Below, one piece after another: positions 1-10,934 of a DNA stretch of 64,000 nucleotides (the first letter of the stretch is position 1; each line of letters starts with the position of its first letter). The stretch is taken from positions 71,461,410 to 71,525,409 of the forward strand of contig CM043960.1 of NCBI GenBank assembly GCA_014529385.2, read 5' to 3'. Origin of the DNA: Adiantum capillus-veneris. Taxonomy: Eukaryota > Streptophyta > Polypodiopsida > Polypodiales > Pteridaceae. A program made the translations under genes and the position numbers. The notes beneath the pieces are model-generated. The model was not told the DNA's origin, made no database searches, and saw nothing but the letters and a program-made list of their open reading frames with translations.

Positions 1-198
1 GCGATGGGGAAGGGGGATTTCCGGATCACTCAAAGAGAAATGCAAACTTTGTATTCACTTCCAAAGGGACGAAAAGGTCTTCAAACTCTTATGAAAATAA
101 GTCCAATGCAGAAGAAAGGAGCTCACATGATAACATAGGAAATTCTACACGGGGCAATCCGGTTAAGCCAGAACAAAGCTGATGATGAGTATGTGGTG

Positions 199-1506
199 CA
201 GGCACAATTCAGCCGAGAGACAACACTTCAAAGCCTTCACACTTGCTGTACTCAATCAGTGGTGCTGTATTTTATGGGCCATCGGATGTCGACTCAAGGT
301 CTATGGGAGTGGGTAGCTATGGAAACTAAGGATAGAAATACAATTTTCCAGTCCACAGGAGTAGGAAAAGGCTTCTATGTGGCAGGGTGTGCCTCAGAAC
401 AAATTGTGCAATAACTGGTCATGAGAGGAGTTGTCTTGGGGCCTTCACACTTTGCATATGCTATGCCATGGTCGCCAAAGTTCCGCCCCAATGAAAAGTT
501 TATGGACTTTTTTCCGGTGTGGCTTACGTTTAAAGGTTGTTTGATCTGGCTTCATGATCATGTAGACTCCACAACTACTATGTTGGGCCAGGTAATTTTC
601 AATCCAAAGATGCAACAAGTGAGATCAAGCTTGGACATAAAAGTATGTATTCTATGGAGTTTGAGTAAAGCTATTTCCAAGTATCTAGATTTAAGCATGG
701 GCACTTTTTGTGCTTTTGGCAAGAGTTAGCATTCTCCTCATTTTTGAATGCCTACTACAAGTGCCATAGGATTAAGCACTACACTAGAGATTGCCCCAAG
801 GCTAAGGCTACTTGCAATCCAGATGATCAAGACCCAGGGGTGCCTACTAGGAAATATGTAAGAGAGCAAGTGCAAACAAAATAGGGGATTTATAATTAGG
901 TACATTTACAAAAAAATGTACTTACATAAAGGGTTTTTTAATCGAGAAAGTGAAAATTTTCATACATAAGGGCTAGTTTTTTTAACAAAAATGCATACAT
1001 AAGGGATACATAAAAATACTTGAAAATATACATGTAAGGGATTATCTAAATACCTCTTGTTCGCACGTTCTATATGCAATTTTTATATAGTGGACTCCTA
1101 GGGATTGGGACAATTGGCGGCGTGTTACCACGGAGGACACACTTTCCGAGGATAACCCTAAATTTGAAGTGAAGAAGAGTGAACAATATCTAGCTAGTAA
1201 TGAGGTGGCCGTAGAGACAAGTGGCCCATGTATAAAGATGCAAGAGGAAGCAAGCATTCCATGAGAACCCTCTAGTGGTGGGATAAGGAAGAGACTGGGG
1301 ATTCGTCAGCCGAGATGCAAGATGAACCTAAATCGTTAGCCAATCCCTCTATAGAAATACTAAATGACGTTGGTCCACACAACTTGAATCTAGGTGTTAC
1401 TCAGGATGAAAAAATAGACCTCGTCCGCCATATTGTTAACGTTAAGGGTAATAAGATTAGCACCATCACTGCTAGCTTTCTCAAGCAGAGGAAGAAGAAA
1501 AGATGA
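199..1506 (+). pseudogene. LINE ORF1-like relic (DUF4283-type domain plus zinc knuckle)
   Basis: Three broken frames read together like the RNA-binding ORF1 protein of plant L1-type LINEs. Around 330-410 is a GKGFYVAGCASEQI-type stretch. After a stop near 412 comes PWSPKFRPNEK, then FFPVWLTFKG and LGQVIF, the order expected for a DUF4283 domain. After a frame change at about 727, YYKCHRIKHYTRDCP is a CCHC knuckle whose first Cys has become Tyr. The last open piece (1315-1506) ends in a basic KQRKKKR tail. Plant LINE ORF1 proteins bind the element's RNA before target-primed reverse transcription. No endonuclease/RT ORF2 follows; element A begins about 100 bp later. The pattern match is good but by eye, and a captured DUF4283 gene is the alternative. 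Confidence 0.6.
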
Positions 1507-1611
1507 CTCCCCTAGTTTCTTCTATTAGCAATTAGTCCGTGATACCCTGGCATGGTGATCAAGGGGTTTGCTGTGGTAGGAATTTCTTCTTGGTGGCAAC
1601 CTCATGATAGA

Positions 1612-2477
1612 TGTCATAATAATCAATATCTCATTCTCCTAAATTATTTTCTCCTGTTAAATTGATCATTTAATATGGGGAAGTGCCAGAGGAGAAAAAG
1701 CTAGAATATTGGTTAAGCTAGCAGACCGGCCACAATAGGGATCCAAAGGAGGGAAAATAGGGATCCAAAGGGGGGGCCATCTGCAAAAGAGCCATGTGCA
1801 ACAATGGGCTAAAAAGACCCTAAGGTTCAGCCCATTAAGACTTCCAAAATGCTAAGGTTCCAAAATTCAAAGGTTGTGTCCAAAGGTCAACCCTAGGGGA
1901 ATTGGATGCTTTGTGTGTGTACAAAAAAGTCTTTTGTAATCCCTACTTAGGAGGGGGCGAGCCTTTCTTGTAGGGGATGAGAGAGAAAGTCACACACACA
2001 CACAAGCTCCCTTGACACAAAGGGAATGAGGGACACATGTCAGCTCCCTAGGCCAGATGCCCACAAGGTGTACCCAATTCCTATTGGATGGCCTTGGAGG
2101 TGGACCAATGAGAATTAGGCTAGAGTAAATCTAGTTTAATTAATTTAAAAACACTTAATAAAAGAACCAATGAGAATTAAGTCTCCTAGATGACTATTGG
2201 ATAGTCTCCCAAGGGGTCCAATGAGCATTCAACAGCCCAATGGCTTGCCTGATTCCTATTGGCCAGGAGGCAAAGGGGTCCAATGAGAGTTTAGTTGAAT
2301 TATTAAATTACCTAAAGCTCTCACAAAAGGGGAAATGGGGACACATGTCAGAAGGCTATCACTTATGCTGCTTAATTGTCATTGGCTTGACTTGGGGAGG
2401 TCCAATGAGGGTAGAGCAAGAGCAAATAGCAAGAGGGCTCGCCCAAGAGAGAGAGGGGGCTGATTTTTGCAAGGCAT

Positions 2478-2565
<88 letters not shown>

Positions 2566-3263
2566 AATCTCATGTGTGAAGAAAGAGAAGACTATCTCTT
2601 CCCAAGCTCTAATGGAGAGCTCATCACCTACTCCAAGCTTGTGAGATAGAAGCCTACATCGACACACTCTTGGCATGTGGATGCAAATCCAACCAAGAGC
2701 CAAGCTTCAATGCATGCTCATCTCCTCTACCATGCTAATTACTAAGCTTAAGCTATGCTAATATGAGTGATTATGTGAGGAGATGTACATCTTTCTCGTA
2801 AGATACTCCTTCTTCCTCTCAATCTACTCTCATACACTGCTAGCTCTCACCATCTTCGAAGGCGTGTGAGGTCTTGGGTCTGAGACCAGGGATAATTGAT
2901 GTTGTGTTTTCTAAGTGTTTTGCTTAGTGCATGAAGCTTTCATCTTCATTGCACTAGCTAGTCTTGAAGGAACACAAAGAATTGTATTGTACAATGTCTC
3001 TCTTGATTGGAGAAACCATAATACAAAGCCTTTTGGAGGGGGACTGGCTCCATGAAAATCCGGTCCTCAACTGTTGTCAATAGCTTAATTTCTCTCTCTT
3101 GTGAAAGTATTGTTGATGCTATCTAACTAGGTGTTATGCTTTTTGTTGCTCTCTCCACCCAAGCACTCTTGTAATTCTCATTAGGAATCTATTCTAATGA
3201 AATGCCCACTATGTTCATGCTAATTTTTGCTAAACACAAGTTTTTAGGCCATTAAATGCTACA
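1612..3263 (+). repeat. 5' LTR of element A
   Basis: This 1,652-bp repeat begins TGTCATAATAATC and ends TTAAATGCTACA, matching the 3' copy at 8952-10546. The promoter-side part holds many CCAAT/ATTGG boxes between about 2080 and 2410, several inside the phrase GGGGTCCAATGAG. A long AC microsatellite follows. The 57-bp length excess over the 3' copy is almost all microsatellite. Confidence 0.93.
2480..2559. repeat. (AC)n microsatellite, about 40 units, inside the 5' LTR of A
   Basis: An uninterrupted AC run lies in the 5' LTR. The 3' LTR has only about 10 units at 9823-9842, so the tract has changed length since insertion. Open frames of His-Thr or Cys-Val repeats over it are artefacts. Confidence 0.98.
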
Positions 3264-3264
3264 T

Positions 3265-3276
3265 TGGTATCAGAGC
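3265..3276 (+). other. Primer binding site of element A (initiator Met tRNA)
   Basis: TGGTATCAGAGC lies one base after the LTR end and is complementary to the 3' end of plant initiator tRNA-Met. The same 12-mer follows both full E-family LTRs. Confidence 0.95.
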
Positions 3277-3680
3277 ACAAGGTATCTCTTTTCTTGCTCA
3301 AGAAGGGAGGTCCTCAAGCTAGCTATAAATGGTTGGTACTATTAATTGCCTGTGAGTAAGTAGAATAGGGATTTTTCAGCCTTGCAGTGCGCTTACCTTC
3401 GTGCAGTTAACGGGGCATCACCGTCGAGAGCTATGGTCTTAATAGTGGAGTCCTATGGGGCTTGCCTATGGCTTAACCACTATTGAGCTATTAGAAGCTT
3501 GACAGGAGCCGGTGCTGTTTTGGTGTTCAAAGACCCTCTCTTCTATTCCTTGCAATTAATGGTATTCGAGCCACGGGTACAACAGCTTGAGTGCTTTTTC
3601 TAAAGGGGTAAAGAGGAGTAGCAACTAGGGCTTGAAGTGCCAAAGTACACCTAAAAAGTTTACACCTAAAAGTTGTTAGA

Positions 3681-4917
3681 ATGGCTGACAATAGTAAAGA
3701 GAGTGAAATTAATGTTGATAACTTTGACTTTGCTAATGAGCAAGCTACTAGTGATGCTCCGATGCTTGTTAACTATCTTGTTTCTAGGCTTCAACAAGCT
3801 ATGGGCAATCCATCTCTCCAAAGTGAAGTGCAACGGAAGCTCCGTGCTCACGGGATTCTCCAAGCTCATCACCATGACGAGAGAACACCTAGGAAGCCTC
3901 CTTGTGAGACTCCCAAAAGAGGTCTCTCTCTGATTTGGGAAGAAGAAGAGAATCCATACGAAGGGCTCAAGAATTTACTTCTTGATGATGTATCTCCTTC
4001 CCAAAGGAGAACTCAAGAGCCTCCACTGAAGGAACGAGAAAGAAGTGAGTCTCCTGCCACCTCGACGGAGATGGCTCCACGAAGACGGCGGGCTAAACGC
4101 TCTCCATCACCACCAAAGCGGAGAAGACCATCACACTCTTCTCCACACCATAATTCAAAGAGGGATGATAAAAAGCAAGAGAAGAAAAAGGCGAGAAAGA
4201 GGACACCCTCTTCTCCATCTTCTTCATCCTCTTCCTCTTATGAAAGTGATGGTGAAGACGACGAAGATCAAGATAAGAAAAAGGCAAGAAAGAGGTCAAC
4301 CTCTTCTCAACCTTCTGAAGAAAGTGATGGTGCAACCTTTGAACCATCAAAAAGAAGAGGCCATAGGAAATCCTATGCCGCATGGAAGAGGTCGTCCAAG
4401 TTGAAGAAATTCAAAGAGGGAGGGAAGAGCACCTCTTTCCTTACGTATGATGGTACCTTTGGTGCTACAGACAAAGTCTTGGCCTTTATCCAACAGGTTG
4501 AATGCGGCGTTTGGAGATGAGGGCTTCACGGAGTCCTCTAAGCTACGCCATGTAGCTATGCACTTTCAAAAGTCCGCCAGGCAATGGTGGTCTAGCCTAC
4601 GAGCCAACGGTGAAGCTCCACGAACATGGAAAGCTTTAAGAGCTTCCATTATGAAGCAGTTTTTGGCCACCGATGCCAAAGACAAAGTACTCACCGAATG
4701 GCGAAGCTTAAAGCTCTCTCCCTATGAATCCATCCACAAATATGTAGACAAGTTTTGGGACCTACAACTCAAAGCCACTGTCTTCAAAAAGTTGGATTTT
4801 GGAGAGAAAAAGCAACAATTTTGTGCGGGCTTAACCAAAGACATGGCGGAGTATGTCAACTCCCAAAGGCCACGTACCATATCGGCGGTACTACACCATA
4901 CTATGGTGGCCTCTTGA
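3681..4917 (+). pseudogene. Gag (capsid region), element A, frameshifted
   Basis: The start ATGGCTGAC at 3681 is chosen because the same start occurs in E-family gags at 45777 and 52818. The protein has a short N-terminal part, a basic Ser/Arg-rich region (RRRRAKRSPSPPKRRRP, then Ser runs and KKKARKR), then a gag core with QQWWSSL-like and MKQFLATDAKDKVLTEWRSL stretches. The core builds the virus-like particle. One extra base near 4500, judged against the E copies, shifts the frame, so the core continues in the frame of 4447-4917. That frame ends at a TGA at 4915-4917 where the E copies have an Arg codon, which fits CpG decay. A working protein would need both lesions absent. Confidence 0.88.
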
Positions 4918-4929
4918 ATCAATTTCCAA

Positions 4930-5950
4930 ATGGGGGCTAAAAGAAATAATAAGCCCACGGAAAACAAGGGTTCCAACGAGCCTAAGAGGAAGGACAATGT
5001 CCAAAAGTCTCCTAAGGGCAACTCCAACAAAGCTAAAGAGAAGGGAGTTTACAAAGGTAAAAACAAACTCTCTCCTGAAGAGCTTGAGCGTTATCGCAAG
5101 GATAACCGGTGTTTCAAGTGCAGCGAACAAGGGCATGCGTATCGTGCTTGTCCCCAAAAGAACAATCGCCAAGATCCTCCTAGAGCTTCCTTGGTTGAAA
5201 TCCAAGAGGAGGAGACTCACCAAACTCACCACAAAGGATCTCCTCTATGCCATGCTTGGGGAAAGGTAAGAGAACATGATGCTTTTATTCTCTTTGACCC
5301 TGGTTCTACTCACAATTTTATATCTATAGAGTTGGCCACCAAGCTAGGCATACAAGCTTACAAGATGGGAGATGTCCTACCCAGATAGTGCCTTCAAGGG
5401 GTAAGAAGCTTCAGTCACTCCCTTAATAGGGAAATTGAGGCTTCATGTCCAAGGCTATGTGGACAAAGAGGACTTCTTTATCTCTCCTCTCAAGCATGAG
5501 GATGTAATCCTAGGGGCACCATGGTTTGACCGCCTGGCTGCCAATGTTAAATTTCCTGAAAGGAGAATCTCCTTTAAGTTCAGGGAAAAAGACATGTATA
5601 TAGATGCTAAGGAAATGGGTAACACTATCCCCATTGTACATACACTAGCTTTCAACAACTCAATAAAGAGCTCTATTTTCGTGTACATGATTTTTGTTAA
5701 AGATTCTCAAAATGAACCTAATGCTTTAGCAAAAGAAAATAAAAGCAACCAAAAGGAATTAGAGTTATCCAATTTTCTCAAGGGGTTTCAAGATGTTTTT
5801 ATTGACGACATCCCTTGTGAGCTACCTCCTAAACGAGGTAATGATGACCATGCAATTGAACTTCTTCCAGGAAGTTCACCGCCTAACAAACCTCCTTATA
5901 GATTTTCTCAAGCTCAACAAGAGGAGATTATGGGCAAGTGCATGAGTTAG
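4930..5950 (+). pseudogene. Nucleocapsid zinc knuckle and aspartic protease, element A
   Basis: A canonical CCHC knuckle, CFKCSEQGHAYRAC (CX2CX4HX4C), lies at 5110-5151 and would bind element RNA. The retropepsin follows: active-site motif FDPGSTHNFIS at about 5296-5330, then after a frame break near 5385 the flap-to-helix part with VILGAPWFDRL at about 5503-5535. A linker leads to the RT and ends with a one-base frameshift near 5934, where the frame stops just past the overlap with the RT frame. Protease would cleave the Gag-Pol precursor. At least two frame breaks inactivate this copy. Confidence 0.85.
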
Positions 5951-7476
5951 TTGAGAAGGGCATGGTTAGGCCTAGCTCATCTCCATTTTGCTCACCAGTG
6001 CTATTAGTGCAAAAGAAAGACGACACATATCGTATGTGTGTCGACTATAGAGCACTAAATAGGATCACTATCAAGAATAGGTTTCCCATTCCACGGATAA
6101 AAGACCTATTTGATAAGCTACAAGGATCGACCTACTTCAGTAGGATTGACCTAAAAAGTGGCTATCATCAAATAAGGATAGTTGATCAAGACGTTGTAAC
6201 GACCGCATTTCGCACCACATTTGGTCTTTACGAATACATTGTCATGCCTTTTGGCTTGACCAATGCACCAGCCACATTCAACCGCTTGATGGAGAAGCTG
6301 TTCAGGCCTCATCGAACCTTCACTGGAGTGTTCTTTAATGATATTATCATCTACTCTAATTCATTAGAAGAACACAAGCAACACCTCCGGGTAATATTTC
6401 AAGTTTTGAGAGATAATAAACTTTATGTTAATCGAAAGAAAAGTGAATTTTTCTTGCAAGAGATTCAGTATTTAGGTCACATTATCTCTCAAGATGGCAT
6501 CCAAATGGATCCATCAAAGTTAGAGGTAATAAAAGGATGGCCTAAACCAAAGAATCTTCATGAACTAAGAAGCTTTATAGGTATGTGTCCATACTATAGA
6601 CGCTTCATAGAAAAGTTCTCACAAATTACGGGACCATTACATGACCTAACAAAGAAAAACATTAGGTATACATGGTCTGCTAAGGAGAAAAATGCTTTCC
6701 AAAAGCTTATCTCTCAACCTGTGCTTACACTACCGGATTTCTCAAAACCTTTTGAGGTCCAATGTGATGCTTGTGGTGATTGCCTTAGAGCTGTTTTGCT
6801 CCAAGAAGGGCAAGCCATAGGCTATGAGAGTCGAAGGCTGGACCCTGTTGAGCAAGCTCTAGGCATATATGAAAAGGAACTCCTTGCAGTTCTACATGCC
6901 TTAGACTCATGGAAGCACTATTTATCGGGGACTCCTTTCATTCTGCGAACGGATCACCAAAGTCTTAAGTACTTCATGACGCAGACCAAGCTCTCCGACA
7001 AACAAATGAGGTGGGCAAATTTCCTTTTGCAATTTCATTTTCATATTGCTCACATTGCTGGCAAGCATAATCAAGTAGCTGATGCACTCTCAGGACGGCC
7101 GAGAGTGAATGCGGTTTCCATAGCAACTCACAATGATCTATCTTCAATGATAGATGAGTATGCTATTGATCCTGATTTTAGAGATGTGATTTCAGCCCTT
7201 GCATTAGGGAAGAAAGAAGAACCATTTACTTTACAAGATGGTTATCTTCTCTATGGCAATAGACTATGCGTTACTAACTCACTACATGAGAAAGTAATGT
7301 ATGAATCTCATGCTCCACCTTATGCGGGGCATAGAGGGATTCAGTCTACCTTAAAGGGAATTGAAACATATTTCTATTTGCCTACCATGAAAGTGAACAT
7401 ACAAGAGTATGTTTCTAAATGTGTGGTATGCCAAAAGACAAAATTTGATAGAGGGAAGCAACTTGGATTCCTTTAA
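5938..7476 (+). pseudogene. Reverse transcriptase, RNase H and integrase zinc domain, element A
   Basis: This 512-codon open frame starts inside the RT N-terminus (MVRPSSSPFCSPVLLVQKKD) and runs through VDYRALN, YFSRIDLKSGYHQI, FGLTNAPATFNRLM and the catalytic box. The box here reads FFNDIIIYS; the E copies read FDDIIIYS, so one of the two catalytic aspartates is Asn. RNase H follows (CDACGDC, YEKELLAV, RTDHQSLKYF, NQVADALS), with about four residues missing before SQPVL. The integrase H2C2 domain ends in CVVCQKTK. The frame stops at TAA (7474-7476) where the E copies have a Gln codon. RT and RNase H copy element RNA in the particle; the Asn change alone should abolish polymerase activity. 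Confidence 0.92.
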
Positions 7477-7479
7477 CAA

Positions 7480-8597
7480 TTGCCAATCCCTAATTCACCA
7501 TGGGAGAGCATATCCATGGATTTTATCTTTGGATTGCCTAATTCTATCCATGGGAATACGGGAATATGGACGATAGTAGACAGGTTCAGTAAACAAGCTC
7601 ATTTTATACCTGTCAAAAAGACTATCAAAGCCCATCAAATGGTAACCCTCTTCATTTCACAAATTTCCAAGTACCATGGCTTGCCAATGTCCATAGTGTC
7701 GGATAGAGATCCTAGAATGATCAGTAATTTCTAGAAGGGTCTCTTTGAGAATTTAGGGACAAGGCTAAACTTCTCTTCGGCCTATCATCCACAAATGGAT
7801 GGCCAAAGTGAAATAGCTAACCTAACAATTCTCGATCTACTAAAAGCCTATGTCACGGAAGTAGATCAAAGATCCCAATGGGAGAAGTACTTACCCTTAG
7901 TGGAGTATGCTTACAATAACACTATACATACTCCACGGGAAAAGCACCTTTCGAGGTAATAGAGGGGAGATAAAAAAGTCCCTTGCTACTTAAGGTACAT
8001 GGGAAGATCTTCGCTGCAGATGAGTATAGCCGAGACCTACAAGAATCTTTTCAAAAGATTAAGGATGCTATCTCTATCTCATAGCAAAGGCAAAAGGCTA
8101 CTGCTGACAAGCATAGAAGAGCCCAAGCCTTTAAAGAAAATGATTGGGTCTTATTAAAGTTTCCCAAGGCTCGATTAAGGCACATGATGGTCAAGAATCA
8201 TACGGGACACCAAAAGTACTATGATAAGCTAGCGAAAAGGTACTATGGTCCCTTCCAGATTCTTAGGCCAATCAATGAGATGGCCTATCAACTCAAGTTG
8301 CCCAATCATTGGCTCATACACAATGCTTTCCATGTGAGCCTATTAAAGCCTTAGAAAGGAGATCCACGTCAAGAACCAACTATTGAAGACCCACCGAAGA
8401 TCGAGGACCAAGAGGAGGTGTTGCAGCCCGAGTCCATTCTCCGACATGAAGACAAGGTATTAAGAGGCGGTAAGACTATCCGACGATATCTTATTAAGTT
8501 TAAGAATTATCCTTTTGAAGATGCTAGATGGATGCAAGGCATACAATTAAAGGATAACCTAAACATTGTCAACGCTTACAATGCTTCCCAAGCGTAA
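7480..8597 (+). pseudogene. Integrase core and chromodomain-like tail, element A
   Basis: The first piece (7480-7734) carries the first integrase aspartate in SMDFIFGLPNS and the second in SIVSDRDPRM, then stops at a TAG (7732-7734) at the codon after SNF. The third acidic residue lies beyond, in the stretch after AYHPQMDGQSE. Further damage includes a two-base loss near 7932 and in-frame stops near 8082 and 8354. The end encodes a tail like RRYLIKFKNYPFEDARWM, resembling a divergent chromodomain; in chromoviruses this domain steers integration to chromatin marks. Without the stops this would be an ordinary Ty3 integrase. Confidence 0.85.
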
Positions 8598-8937
8598 GCA
8601 AATGTACAAAATGTTAAAAATGAACAAAGTTTTTGTCTTATAAGACTCTCTTTTCTTTATTGTGCACAAAAATGAAGTAGTATGCATGCTTAGATCAAGT
8701 TTGCGGAGACAACGTTTCCCAAACACCAATTAGAGCTTGTCACTCTACTATGGAAGATTGATAGGACTAATGTGCAGGCATGCTTGCGGCAGTCTCAGGC
8801 TCTCAAGCGCCAAATGGACTAGTCATCCATTGTGGAATGATGTCGTAGGGTAACATAGGGATCCTCTACCCGCTAAGAAAACGACTCATGAATATACTTT
8901 ATCTTCTCTACACCATAGTCAAGGACGACTATGATTT

Positions 8938-8951
8938 CAAGAGAGAGGTAA
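8938..8951 (+). other. Polypurine tract of element A
   Basis: CAAGAGAGAGGTAA sits directly before the 3' LTR. The E array has the same tract (GAGAGAGGCAA or GAGAGAGGTAA) before its LTRs. It primes plus-strand synthesis. Confidence 0.75.
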
Positions 8952-10546
8952 TGTCATAATAATCAATATCTAATTCTCCTAAATGATTTTCTCATGTTAA
9001 ACTGATCATTTAATATGGGGAAGTGCCAGAGGAGAAAAAGCTAGAATATTGGTTAAGCTAGCAGACCGGCCACAGTAGGGATCCAAAGGAGGGAAAATAG
9101 GGATCCAAAGGTGGGGCCATCTGCAAAAGAGCCATGTGCAACAATGGGGTAAAAATACCCTAAGGTTCAGCCCATTAAGACTTCCAAAATGCTAAGGTTC
9201 CAAAATTCAAAGGTTGTGTCCAAAGGTCAACCCTAGGGGAATTGGATGCTTTGTGTGTGTACAAAAAAGTCTTTTGTAATCCCTACTTAGGAGGGGGCGA
9301 GCCTTTCTTGTAGGGGATGAGAGAGAAAGCCACACACACACACAAGCTCCCTTTACACAAAGGGAATGAGGAACACATGTCAGCTCCCTAGGCCAGATGC
9401 CCACAAGGTGTACCCAATTCCTATTGGATGGCCTTGGAGGTGGACCAATGAGAATTAGGCTAGAGTAAATCTAGTTTAATTAATTTTAAAACACTTAATA
9501 AAAGAACCAATGAGAATTAAGTCTCCTAGATGACTATTGGATAGTGTCCACAAGGGGTCCAATGAGCATTCATCAAAGCCCAATGACTTGCCCGATTCCT
9601 ATTGGCCAGGAGGCAAAGGGTCCAATGAGAGTTTAGTTGAATTATTAAATTACCTAAATCTCTCAACAAAAGGGGGAGGGGGACACATGTCAGAAGGCTA
9701 TCACTTATGCTGCTTAATTGTCATTGGCTGACTTGGGGAGGGTCCAATGAGGGTAGAGCAAGAGAAAATAGCAAGAAGGCTCGCCCCAAGAGAGAGAGGG
9801 GGCTGATTTTTGCAAGCATTAAACACACACACACACACACACATCTCACACATCTCATGTGTGAAGAAAGAGAAGACTATCTCTTCCCAAGATTTAATGG
9901 AGAGCTCATCACCTACTCCAAGCTGTGAGATAGAAGCTTACATCGACACACCCTTGGCATGTGGATGCAAATCCAACCAAGAGCCAAGCTTCAATGCATG
10001 CTCATCTCCTCTACCATGAAATTACTAAGCTTAACCTATGCTAATATGAGTGATTATGTGAGGAGATGTACATCTTTCTCGTAAGATATCCTTCTTACTC
10101 TCAATCTACTCTCATACCTGGTAGCTCTCAACCATCTTCGAAGGTGTGTGAGGTCTTGGGTCTGAGACGGGGATATTTGATGTTGTGTTTGCTAAGTGTT
10201 TTTGCTTAGTGCATGAAGCTTTCATCTTCATTGCACTAGCTAGTCTTGAAGGAACACAAAGAATTGTATTGTACAATGTCTCTCTTGATGGAGAAAACCA
10301 TAATACAAAGCCTTTTGGAGGGGGGACCGGCTCCATGAAAATCCGGTCCTCAATTGTTGTCAATAGCTTAATTTCTCTCTCTTTTGAAAGTATTGTTGAT
10401 GCTATCTAACAAAGGTGTTATGATTTTTGTTGCTCTCTCCACCCAAGCACTCTTGTAATTCTCATTAGGAATCTATTCTAATGAATGCCCACTATGTTCA
10501 TGCTAATTTCCGCTACACACAAGTTTTTAGGCCATTAAATGTTACA
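8952..10546 (+). repeat. 3' LTR of element A
   Basis: This 1,595-bp copy matches 1612-3263 with scattered substitutions and small indels, and has a much shorter AC tract at 9823-9842. It ends GTTACA, followed by the duplication ATAGA. Confidence 0.93.
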
Positions 10547-10551
10547 ATAGA

Positions 10552-10929
10552 CTTGGCTCCTACTTGCTTTTTATGGTCTCAGGGTGGCTCCCTTTATCAA
10601 CCGATGTATCGTTGTTGCTTTGGATGATTTGTTGGGTCATTTGTTGGTAGATGCCATGGCTCGGTGAGGAATGGCTATCAATGTAACTTCTTTGTTTTTG
10701 TAATATTTATCTACACTCACAAAGTGAGTTTTGGGAAAAAAAAAGGGCAGCTAGACCTACTAGAATCAACAAGATGAACAACTTCCATGTTCACATTTTT
10801 TTGATTTGAGGACACAAAAGGGGTATTTTCTTGGGTTTTCTACGGAATTGCACTAGAGAGAGTAGGGGTACCTTTTTCTTCTTGCTCTTGAAGCTCCATG
10901 CAATCCCAACCAAAAGGAAGATCTTCATG
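10552..10929. other. Pre-insertion sequence between elements A and B
   Basis: About 380 bp of older DNA. It includes an AT-rich stretch, AATGTAACTTCTTTG to TTTGTAATATTTATC, then a short A run at about 10736-10744. This could be the 3' end of the LINE whose ORF1 relic lies left of A, but no ORF2 is visible, so the link is conjecture. No gene seen. Confidence 0.4.
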
Positions 10930-10934
10930 ATCTT

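Larger units (their letters stand above)
1607..10551 (+). mobile_element. Element A: complete but inactive Ty3/gypsy (chromovirus-like) LTR retrotransposon with target duplication
   Basis: The element runs from 1612 to 10546 and is flanked by the exact 5-bp duplication ATAGA at 1607-1611 and 10547-10551. Both LTRs start TG and end CA. The 5' LTR is followed by an initiator-Met-tRNA primer site, and the 3' LTR is preceded by a purine-rich tract. The internal region reads gag, zinc knuckle, protease, RT, RNase H, integrase, chromodomain-like tail. This is the Ty3/gypsy order, and the Met primer plus C-terminal chromodomain-like segment fit chromoviruses. Several stops and frameshifts make it non-autonomous now. 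It is a relative of array E at 40914-54607: LTR ends, gag and pol are clearly alike. Confidence 0.95.

Noticed and set aside
2359-2649. Open frames of His-Thr or Cys-Val repeats
   Set aside because: They are translations of the AC microsatellite in the LTR of element A. The same holds near 30000, 34500 and 59500.
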